From contig NZ_FUKU01000059.1 of NCBI RefSeq assembly GCF_900163865.1, positions 1-64,000 of the forward strand: a stretch of 64,000 nt of DNA, given 5' to 3'. Position numbers and translations under genes: made by a program. This document shows, piece after piece, positions 1-5,664 of this stretch. Below the pieces are notes generated by a model. It searched no databases. It had not been told where the DNA came from and saw only the letters and a list, made by a program, of their open reading frames with translations. Source of the DNA: Sphingobacterium sp. JB170 (GTDB taxonomy: Bacteria > Bacteroidota > Bacteroidia > Sphingobacteriales > Sphingobacteriaceae). Each line of letters begins with the position of its first letter. Position 1 is the stretch's first letter.

Positions 1-62
1 TCTGGAGGTAACCCTTAAAGTTATCCAGCATGGATTTAGGCACGTGGCCACCACGCGAAGGA

Positions 63-200
63 TTATTTTAAGAAGACAAGTCTTGATTTAAACTTTTCTA
101 AGTATAAACCTATTATAACGCTAATTAAAGCCGTTATAAGTAATGCCATTGTAGAAGGGATAAATTTTTCCAAGTATTCGTTAATTGTTTGTGGGTCCAT
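63..200 (-). CDS. 45-aa single-TM peptide, third cassette of the integron-like array
   Basis: This short ORF begins with ATG only 16 nt after a GTT core boundary (214-216) and reads away from the recombinase like its two neighbours. The 45-aa product is polar at both ends, with one hydrophobic segment around residues 15-33 (ending in a run such as ALISVIIGLYL), so a single-pass membrane peptide is predicted. I do not recognise the family. No attC-like site with the TATAA stem follows the stop codon within the 62 bases left in the window. The unit may therefore be the last cassette, a truncated one, or continue outside. Its position is the main support for it being real. Confidence 0.5.
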   Translation of the reverse strand: MDPQTINEYLEKFIPSTMALLITALISVIIGLYLEKFKSRLVFLK

Positions 201-210
201 AAATATTGAT

Positions 211-343
211 GGTAACGGTCTCGTATAACCGTCAGTTACGGGTTAATATGCGTTAATTTTCGGTTTAACGCTGACTTTAGCAATTCCGAGTGGATTCGGA
301 CGTAGTCGAATCCGCCGTAATTGCGGTTATACATTGTTGTAGC
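211..343 (-). other. attC-like recombination site B (end of lipoprotein cassette)
   Basis: An imperfect palindrome of about 133 nt follows the lipoprotein gene. On the minus strand it opens with GCTACAAC, then spacer AATG, then a stem arm TATAACCGCAATTACGG (315-331). It closes with the complementary arm (224-241), a 7-nt spacer CGAGACC and GTTACC (211-216). The spacers differ in length, as the unpaired spacer of attC sites does. The interior contains two further perfect 7-bp hairpins (about 249-270 and 292-313). The arrangement matches the R''-L''-loop-L'-R' layout of integron attC sites. The family assignment is inferred from structure, not from a database match. Confidence 0.68.
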
Positions 344-346
344 ACG

Positions 347-925
347 TTATTTTTTGTTTTTATACAGTTCAATTGCTTTTAAGAATTTCTTTCCTCCAGA
401 TTCAGTTTGTACATTGATAAAATGGTCAAGTTTGAGTTCAGGATGGTTTTCTTTGGTCCAATTTAAAAGTTCAGTTCTATTCTTTCCCCAAGTTTCTTCG
501 TCGAAATTTATGTACTCCGATTCTATTGCAATTATTTTATCATCTTTAAATTTTAGAATTTCATTTGTGATAAAAGGCTTTTGCATAAAGAAAAAAATTC
601 TTTTGTCAGATTTTGAAACCTTTGCTTTGACAGCTCCGTTTTCCATATTCATTTCAAGCACTTCATAAGTTGGCTCAAAAATTGAGTCCCATTTTAACCA
701 TTTCTCTATGTAATCATTTTTAGAATATCTCACTTCATATTCATATTTAGGTATCGAGGTTATCAGACTATCGGTTAACAAATCTTTCATTTTGGAACTA
801 TTCGATTCGTCAAGTGCCACGAAATATTTTTTAGCGATTTCTAATTTGTCAATTTCCTTTTCAGAATTTTTACAGGAAGTAAATCCAATCGTTAATAGCA
901 GTAATAGGACTATAGTTTTGTTCAT
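347..925 (-). CDS. Cassette-borne lipoprotein, possible NTF2-like fold
   Basis: The product is 192 aa with a lipoprotein signal peptide: MNKTIVLLLLLTIGFTSC places the lipidated Cys at residue 18. The mature part alternates helix-rich and strand-rich segments, with a WLKWDSIFEPTYEV stretch reminiscent of SnoaL/NTF2-like proteins, but I cannot name a family. The start codon lies about 30 nt after the GTT boundary at 954-956. The stop codon abuts the left R box of attC-like site B, so the gene fills its unit with almost no spare sequence, as integron cassette genes do. The region is visibly AT-richer than the chromosome to the right. Function is unknown. Confidence 0.8.
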   Translation of the reverse strand: MNKTIVLLLLLTIGFTSCKNSEKEIDKLEIAKKYFVALDESNSSKMKDLLTDSLITSIPKYEYEVRYSKNDYIEKWLKWDSIFEPTYEVLEMNMENGAVKAKVSKSDKRIFFFMQKPFITNEILKFKDDKIIAIESEYINFDEETWGKNRTELLNWTKENHPELKLDHFINVQTESGGKKFLKAIELYKNKK

Positions 926-948
926 TCGTATTCGGTTTGTTTTAATGT

Positions 949-1079
949 GCTACAACGGTCAAGTATAAGCGTAGTGCGGGTTTAGAAGCACTTCACTTTC
1001 GGTTTAACCATATGTTTGTTAATATTCAATTCGTTTAAATTTAGCACTTTCGCCCGCATTACGCTTATACATTGTTGGC
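949..1079 (-). other. attC-like recombination site A (end of two-TM protein cassette)
   Basis: This site of about 131 nt has the same architecture as site B. On the minus strand it begins GCCAAC (1074-1079), then AATG, then the stem arm TATAAGCGTAATGCGGG (1053-1069). The partner arm is at 964-980 (one mismatch in 17), followed by a 7-nt spacer CTTGACC and GTTGTAGC (949-956). The left core-plus-spacer AACAATGTATAA is identical in sites A and B, whereas the stem sequence differs but stays self-complementary. That is covariation expected of a folded single-strand recombination site. The stop codon of the upstream gene lies inside the left arm. Confidence 0.7.
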
Positions 1080-1748
1080 AATAGTACTTTTTAGTTTATC
1101 ATTTAAGCTCTTTATAAAATCTTTTCGTTTATCAAGTTCTTTTAGGTTGGTTTCGAATGTTTTTGTTTCTTTCAAATTCGGAAATGATAATTTACCTTTT
1201 GCAATTGAATATGTTATTAATACATTGAAGCAATTGTATAACAATATTAATTTTTGAATATTATCAGTTTTGGCAATCTTAAATCCAATTCGTTGAGCTG
1301 TCCTTTCATTGATTATGTAACTAGTACCACGAATTTTAATATTTTCAGACTTATTATTTTCATTCTCTTCAATAAGGTTTAAAAGTCCTTCTAAATATTG
1401 CTGAATTATAAAATTTGTTCTTTGTTTTCCATTCATCTTTTGGTCAATTACAAAAACATAATCAAATAAGGTTCCTCCGTGTATTTTAATCATTCCCCTT
1501 TTGCGTTTTTCAGATAGAAAGAGTGGTGAATAATAAATTAAACCTCCGCTTTTTTTTAAGGAAGGTGTATCAAAGAAAGGTGCAATTATAGATAGAGTTA
1601 TTGGGAAAGTTAAAATCACAAATAAATACATTCCTGATTTCCAGGAAATATATAAGGAAGTCAGGATTATTATTAATGCAAAAAATCCAATCAAAAATTG
1701 AATCTGATTTTGTTCCTTATTTGATTTTATGTAAAATCCGTGTTTCAA
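1065..1748 (-). CDS. Cassette-borne two-TM protein of unknown function
   Basis: The product is 227 aa. Two adjacent hydrophobic segments (about residues 19-36 and 41-60) are followed by a cytoplasmic-looking domain of roughly 165 aa rich in Lys, Asn and Ile. I do not recognise the domain. The only good start is a TTG at 1748, about 20 nt after the GTTGGC boundary at 1767-1772, which is the spacing expected for a cassette gene. The last codons (ANNV-stop) are encoded by the left arm of attC-like site A. It would be the cassette proximal to the recombinase and so the most recently acquired if the array behaves like an integron. AT-rich composition supports transfer. Confidence 0.75.
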   Translation of the reverse strand: MKHGFYIKSNKEQNQIQFLIGFFALIIILTSLYISWKSGMYLFVILTFPITLSIIAPFFDTPSLKKSGGLIYYSPLFLSEKRKRGMIKIHGGTLFDYVFVIDQKMNGKQRTNFIIQQYLEGLLNLIEENENNKSENIKIRGTSYIINERTAQRIGFKIAKTDNIQKLILLYNCFNVLITYSIAKGKLSFPNLKETKTFETNLKELDKRKDFIKSLNDKLKSTIANNV

Positions 1749-1766
1749 ATCATTTCTTGTATTATT

Positions 1767-1840
1767 GCCAACAACACAATTAGCGAAACGGAATTTCGCT
1801 AAACCGCCTCTATATCCGTATTGCGTAATGTGCCTCTATA
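1767..1840. other. Candidate attI-like segment between cassette 1 and recombinase gene
   Basis: Between the first cassette boundary (GCCAAC, 1767-1772) and the recombinase promoter are a perfect 9-bp hairpin TTAGCGAAA/TTTCGCTAA with a 5-nt loop (1780-1802) and a 9-bp direct repeat GCCTCTATA (1806-1814 and 1832-1840). The stretch from 1802, AAC-CGCCTC-TATATCCGTATTGCG, resembles the right arms of the two attC-like sites (AAC, 6-7 nt spacer, TATA, then a CCGT-type arm). Direct repeats beside a core site are what known attI sites carry as accessory integrase-binding sites. The attI role is inference. Confidence 0.45.
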
Positions 1841-1850
1841 AAATTAGTAA

Positions 1851-1858
1851 TATTTTTG
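1851..1858 (+). promoter_or_regulatory. Bacteroidota -7 box TATTTTTG for the recombinase
   Basis: TATTTTTG matches the TAnnTTTG -7 consensus of Bacteroidota sigma-A promoters and lies 80 nt before the recombinase ATG. No convincing TTTG is seen at -33, so strength is uncertain. A perfect inverted repeat AAACTA-CT-TAGTTT (1903-1916) downstream could be an operator. Confidence 0.4.
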
Positions 1859-1888
1859 TGAATCAGAACCATAACTATTTTATATTTC

Positions 1889-1939
1889 ATGGATAGCGAA
1901 ACAAACTACTTAGTTTCATCGTTATTAAGGTATGGATAG
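1889..1939 (+). CDS. 16-codon leader ORF overlapping the recombinase start
   Basis: ATG at 1889 opens a 16-codon frame (MDSETNYLVSSLLRYG) whose TAG stop overlaps the first codons of the recombinase gene in another frame. Its first 12 bases, ATGGATAGCGAA, are an exact copy of the first 12 bases of the recombinase gene (1932-1943). The overlap would allow translational coupling. It may instead be only a duplicated start region. Confidence 0.3.
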   Translation: MDSETNYLVSSLLRYG

Positions 1940-2771
1940 CGAAGCATTGATATTGATAATGACTGAGCGTATGGCCTTGCAACGCTATTCGCCGAACACT
2001 ATTAAAGCTTACAAGCAATATGCTCAGGTTTTCCTACAAGCGATGTCGGATTATACCAGTTTGAAGAAAATACCAGTGTCAGAAATTGATGGATTTATCA
2101 ATCGTATGGTTACGGACAATAAGATCAGTGTTTCCTATCAACGCTCGCTGGTAGGGGCAATAAAGAAGCTTTACGAATTAAATCTGGACGAAAAAGTGAA
2201 ATTGGATTATCTCTATCCTAAGCGTAACTTTTCTAGCTTACCGAAATTCTTCTCTAAGGATGAGATCAAACGTGTATTCGACGCTACAGATAATCTCAAA
2301 CATAAGGCAATACTCATGACGATCTATAGCTGTGGATTAAGATTAAGCGAATTACTGAATTTAAAGATCACTGATATTCGATCAGCAGACAAGCTACTTC
2401 AGATCAATAAGAGCAAGGGCAACAAGGATAGGGTTGTATCGCTTCCTGATAGATTACTTGAAATTTTACGGGAGTATTACAGGCAGTATAAACCCTCTAC
2501 GTATCTTTTTGAAGGAGCAAATGGCGGTCGATATAGCGAACGTAGTGTTCAACTGGTACTCAAGAAAGCTTTGGCAAAACGAAAAATCAATGCTTCAGGA
2601 TCAGTCCATACGCTGCGGCATTCTTATGCAACACATTTGATTCAATCGGGCGTCGATATCCGTATTGTACAAAAGCTCCTAGGCCATGAGTCAATAAAGA
2701 CAACTCAAATCTATACCCATATTACGGATATTGACAATAAGAGAACTCCTAGCCCTTTGGATTTTTTATAA
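1932..2771 (+). CDS. Tyrosine recombinase / integrase, IntI-position
   Basis: The product is a 279-aa site-specific recombinase of the phage integrase family. It has a SAM-like core-binding domain (about residues 3-85) and a catalytic domain (about 105-270) with all active-site residues: R137 (CGLRLSE), K162 (KGNKDR), H226 and R229 (HTLRH), H252 (LGHES) and nucleophile Y261 (IYTH). The C-terminus SPLDFL resembles the SPLD end common in integron integrases. The roughly 30-residue IntI-specific insertion between the Lys and HxxR motifs is absent, so by family rules it is IntI-like or Xer-like, not a canonical IntI. Gene order (divergent from the cassette array, adjacent to its first core site) suggests it acts on the neighbouring attC-like sites. 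The alternative is the integrase of an element inserted beside tmRNA. Confidence 0.93.
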   Translation: MDSEALILIMTERMALQRYSPNTIKAYKQYAQVFLQAMSDYTSLKKIPVSEIDGFINRMVTDNKISVSYQRSLVGAIKKLYELNLDEKVKLDYLYPKRNFSSLPKFFSKDEIKRVFDATDNLKHKAILMTIYSCGLRLSELLNLKITDIRSADKLLQINKSKGNKDRVVSLPDRLLEILREYYRQYKPSTYLFEGANGGRYSERSVQLVLKKALAKRKINASGSVHTLRHSYATHLIQSGVDIRIVQKLLGHESIKTTQIYTHITDIDNKRTPSPLDFL

Positions 2772-3091
2772 ATTCTTAGAAATCTATTTCGCAGAATGGC
2801 AAACAAGGGCCTCAATCTATTCATGAACAGATTACTTGCCTAACTTAATCTAACCTTGCTTAGGTTAATAATTGTCCGCAAAGAAGTGAGAATCTGTCCG
2901 CAATATATCCACAAAACAGAAAAGCCCCTGATAATCAGTGGATTTTGCTGGGGTGGCAGGATCCGAAGCATAATAGATCCATGAATTCCATATCTGTCAA
3001 AAAAAAGTTCTTTCTATGCGCAAAATATATCCTGATTGCATCGGAAAAAGGATTCATTTAGGATTATTTAGCTGACTTAGCGATAGTAGAT
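2772..3091. other. Intergenic remnant region between recombinase and tmRNA
   Basis: No gene is seen. It contains a 9-bp direct repeat TGTCCGCAA (2873-2881 and 2895-2903) and an imperfect inverted repeat around TCTAACC...TTAGGTTA (2847-2868). A segment near 2950-2975, read on the minus strand (TTCGGATCCTGCCACCCC), resembles the T-arm and acceptor end of a tRNA. It could be an old attachment-site scar, but no complete tRNA or second att copy is visible in the window. Confidence 0.35.
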
Positions 3092-3132
3092 AAAAAAAAC
3101 ACCCGGAATTATTGGGTGTAATTCCGGGTGTT
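3092..3132 (-). terminator. Intrinsic terminator of tmRNA
   Basis: A perfect 14-bp stem AACACCCGGAATTA (3098-3111) pairs with 3119-3132 around a 7-nt loop. On the minus strand it is followed by a T-run (complement of 3092-3099). It lies 35 nt past the tmRNA 3' end. Confidence 0.85.
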
Positions 3133-3166
3133 AATCTTGTAAAGCATTGATATTCAATGCAGTTTG

Positions 3167-3531
3167 TGGAGTCGGAGGGATTCGAACCCTCGTCCAAACA
3201 TAGTATGATTTATGCTTTCTACATGCTTAGTTTTACTTTGATTGTCGGGAGAGGGAAGGTGTAAAACTTACCTATACCTTTCTCCGTATTTACTGGGTCT
3301 TACCAATGCTTAGTAAACTCACATCGGCCAGTTCTATTATTCGATGCCCCTGATGCTAAACCAAAGAACAGGATCTAGCGGGACAAATAGCTATGTTAAG
3401 TCTAACTTAAGCAGCTAAGGCGTAGTTTTCTTCGCCAGTTGTAAATCTGAAAGTTTATATTAAAGTGCAATACTAACAACGCACTGCATGCTTACATAAC
3501 CATCGCCATCCTGTCAATTCCGGTCGACCCC
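3167..3531 (-). ncRNA. ssrA: Transfer-messenger RNA (tmRNA)
   Basis: This one-piece tmRNA rescues stalled ribosomes and tags incomplete proteins. On the minus strand the 5' end GGGGTCG (3525-3531) pairs with CGACTCC at the 3' end, next to the T-arm GGGTTCGAATCCC. The CCA end is not encoded. The D-arm-like start GACCGGAATTGACAGG is typical. The tag reading frame (3407-3436) encodes GEENYALAA followed by TAA, ending in the ALAA protease signal seen in Bacteroidota. A possible -7 box TAAATTTG lies at 3548-3555 upstream. Length (about 365 nt) is normal. Recombinase genes often lie near ssrA because its 3' end is a common integration target. Confidence 0.95.
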
Positions 3532-3636
3532 AATCATGTAATGAGCACAAATTTAATAAATAATGTTGTATTTTCAGTATATTTAAAACAATCGATGGTT
3601 ATATCGTGTTTTATTTTAACATCAATTCCATAAAAT

Positions 3637-4182
3637 ATGTCTTTAGATAATAAAGAATCTACTGTTAAAGATACTTCCGCAAAACCAGCTGTCGCAAAAT
3701 CAGCTGCTGCAAAACCAGCTGTCGCAAAATCAGCTGCTGCAAAACCAACTGTCGCAAAATCAGCTGCTGCAAAATCAGCTGCTGCAAAACCAGCTGTCGC
3801 TAAACCCGCTGCTGCGAAACCCGCTGTCGCAAAACCAGCTGATTCGAAGAAATCGAAGAGTCAAAAGAATTCTAATAAAAGTGATGCCATTAAAAACATC
3901 AAAGGCGGAACAGTTTTCGCGGATAAGAAGGAAAAAGAGAAAAAGTCTGGTAAAAAGAAATCTTCCGTTTCGGATAAAAAACTAAAAGTTTTGAAATCTG
4001 TCAAGAAAGGTGACAAGAAAAAAGCATTTAAAAAGCAAAAAGAAGCACGCAGTGGCTCGAAAAAAATTAACAAAAAGATTGAATCTATGCTCGAATTGTT
4101 ACCTAATAAAAAGGTTAAAAAGGCGGTAAACGTTGTGCTCAAGAAATTAAAATCGACCGTTAGGAAGTCGAAAAAAAAGTAG
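3637..4182 (+). CDS. Histone H1-like Lys/Ala-rich nucleoid protein
   Basis: The 181-aa, very basic, low-complexity protein has no signal peptide. Residues 15-70 are AKPAVAKSAA-type repeats, the pattern of the C-terminal tail of eukaryotic H1 and of bacterial H1-like proteins. Residues 70-130 are mixed Lys/Ser, and residues 145-181 may form a basic amphipathic helix (MLELLPNKKVKKAVNVVLKK) before a KSKKK end. It probably binds and compacts DNA through charge. It sits alone between tmRNA and the convergent ndh, sharing a bidirectional terminator with it. Repeat number is likely variable between strains. Function is inferred from composition only. Confidence 0.7.
   Translation: MSLDNKESTVKDTSAKPAVAKSAAAKPAVAKSAAAKPTVAKSAAAKSAAAKPAVAKPAAAKPAVAKPADSKKSKSQKNSNKSDAIKNIKGGTVFADKKEKEKKSGKKKSSVSDKKLKVLKSVKKGDKKKAFKKQKEARSGSKKINKKIESMLELLPNKKVKKAVNVVLKKLKSTVRKSKKK
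3679..3840 (+). repeat. 30-bp coding tandem repeat
   Basis: The unit GCTGTCGCAAAATCAGCTGC and its continuation (about 30 bp, with 15-bp half-units) recurs roughly five times with small changes, encoding the AVAKSAAAKP repeats of the H1-like protein. Copy number could change by slippage in frame. Confidence 0.8.
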
Positions 4183-4183
4183 G

Positions 4184-4224
4184 ATTAATAAAGAAATCGA
4201 GCACCGCGCGATTTCTTTATTAAT
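4184..4224. terminator. Bidirectional terminator between H1-like gene and ndh
   Basis: A perfect 16-bp inverted repeat ATTAATAAAGAAATCG (4184-4199) pairs with 4209-4224 around a 9-nt loop. It is located between convergent genes, with T-rich flanks on either strand. Confidence 0.8.
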
Positions 4225-4229
4225 TTAGA

Positions 4230-5531
4230 CTACGCCTGGCGGTTCGTTCGAACCTCCTGCGCATCACGTTTGCGTTCGCTTCGAATAATTAGTCGCAGTC
4301 CTGAATTCGCAGAATAGAATGACCATAACCAATTTCCTAACAGCTTCCATTTGTTACGGAAGCTTGCGATAGGTACGAGGTGAATCAATAACCATGTTAA
4401 CCACGCAAAAAAACCTTTAAATGAAAACTTAGGCAAGTCCGCCACAGCTTTATAGCGAGAAATCACGGCCATGCTTCCTTTGTCCCAATAGGCGAAGGGT
4501 TTTTCCGGTTGGTTCCTATCTAAGGCAATGAAGTTTTTTGCTAGTAACGACCCTTGTTGCATAGCGACTTGGGCAAGTTGAGGATGACCATTCGGGTAAT
4601 TGCCGTCGGTTGCTTGTAAGCAAATGTCTCCGATTGCATAGATATTCTCAAAGCCTTGTACCGTGTTATATTGGTCAACCAATACCCGACGACCACGCCC
4701 AATTTTATCAGCTGGAATACCAGGTAGTTCTCTTGCGATTACTCCGGATGTCCATATAAGTGCTTTTGTATGAATTTTTGTGCCATCACTTAAAACAACA
4801 ATATCGTCTTGATAGTCTTTGACAGCAACGTTCAGCGAAATAGTTACGCCTAGTTTTTCTAAAACTTCTTTTGCTTCTTGTTGAGCGACTTTGCTCATCG
4901 GGCCTAGTAAAACAGGTGCCGCGTCGACCAAATGAATCTTTGGTTTGATCCCCGCAAGCTCTGGATATTCCTTGTTTACAATTCGGTCACTGAGTTCAGC
5001 GATCATACCCGAAATCTCTACACCAGATGGGCCTCCTCCTGCAACGACTATATTTATGTAAGCATCTCTATTGGGGTTTTCGGGATGTAATATATAATCT
5101 TCAAGGTTCAAAAGTATTTTATTACGAATAGCCAGTGCATCGGTAATGTTTTTCATTGGAAAAGCATTTTTCTTGACGTTTTCCATACCGAAATAATTCG
5201 TTTCGGTACCCAATGCTAGGACTAACCGATCGTAAGGGAGTATTCCTGCGTCCGTATGTACACAATTATTAGCACTATCGATATTGATTAATTTACCCAG
5301 ATGAAAATTGAAGTTTTTATTCCTCTTAAACATTTTTCGAAAGGGCATACTTATATTTGATGACTCGATAAATGCGGTAGCTACTTGGTAAATTAACGGA
5401 GGGAAGAAATTGTAATTGTTAATATCGACCAGGGTTATGTTGTATAGGGAGTCGCTCCCTAAAGATTGGATGAAATTTACGCCTGCAAATCCACCACCTA
5501 CAACAACAATGTTTTTTTTATTGACTGCCAT
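4230..5531 (-). CDS. ndh: Type II NADH:quinone oxidoreductase (NDH-2)
   Basis: This single-subunit, non-proton-pumping dehydrogenase passes electrons from NADH to menaquinone at the inner face of the membrane. The 433-aa protein shows the FAD dinucleotide-binding motif GGGFAG (12-17), the NFFPPLIYQVA segment typical of NDH-2 (41-51), a second nucleotide motif GGGPSG for NADH (165-170) and the IYAIGD flavin motif near residue 300. The hydrophobic C-terminal part (FFAWLTWLLIHL, about 380-391) would anchor it to the membrane. Length is usual. It is monocistronic as far as seen, facing the H1-like gene, with a T-rich gap of about 130 bp to hisD upstream. Menaquinone supply by the mqn genes nearby fits a menaquinone-based respiratory chain. 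Confidence 0.92.
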   Translation of the reverse strand: MAVNKKNIVVVGGGFAGVNFIQSLGSDSLYNITLVDINNYNFFPPLIYQVATAFIESSNISMPFRKMFKRNKNFNFHLGKLINIDSANNCVHTDAGILPYDRLVLALGTETNYFGMENVKKNAFPMKNITDALAIRNKILLNLEDYILHPENPNRDAYINIVVAGGGPSGVEISGMIAELSDRIVNKEYPELAGIKPKIHLVDAAPVLLGPMSKVAQQEAKEVLEKLGVTISLNVAVKDYQDDIVVLSDGTKIHTKALIWTSGVIARELPGIPADKIGRGRRVLVDQYNTVQGFENIYAIGDICLQATDGNYPNGHPQLAQVAMQQGSLLAKNFIALDRNQPEKPFAYWDKGSMAVISRYKAVADLPKFSFKGFFAWLTWLLIHLVPIASFRNKWKLLGNWLWSFYSANSGLRLIIRSERKRDAQEVRTNRQA

Positions 5532-5623
5532 GTTACGCTATTCTTTTTAATAAGATATTCGCATTAAGTTGTTGAAACATTTAATTCGAGTTCTACCCGT
5601 AAATAAAGTGCAAATATATTAAA

Positions 5624-5661
5624 ATTAAAAAGGCATCGTGTACGTATATGCCCTTTTTAAT
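5624..5661 (-). terminator. Terminator downstream of hisD
   Basis: An inverted repeat ATTAAAAAGGCAT (5624-5636) pairs with ATGCCCTTTTTAAT (5648-5661) with one bulged base. It lies just after the hisD stop and is followed by a T-rich tract on the minus strand, so hisGD seems to end here. Confidence 0.7.
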
Positions 5662-5664
5662 GAG

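Noticed and set aside
1..62. A third attC-like site after the 45-aa ORF
   Set aside because: Some inverted bases (GGTAAC/GTTATCC and GTGGCCAC) are present, but the AATG-TATAA core and stem seen in the other two sites are not.
1932..2771. Calling the recombinase a canonical IntI
   Set aside because: The IntI-specific insertion between the catalytic Lys and HxLRH motifs is absent, so only IntI-like is supported.
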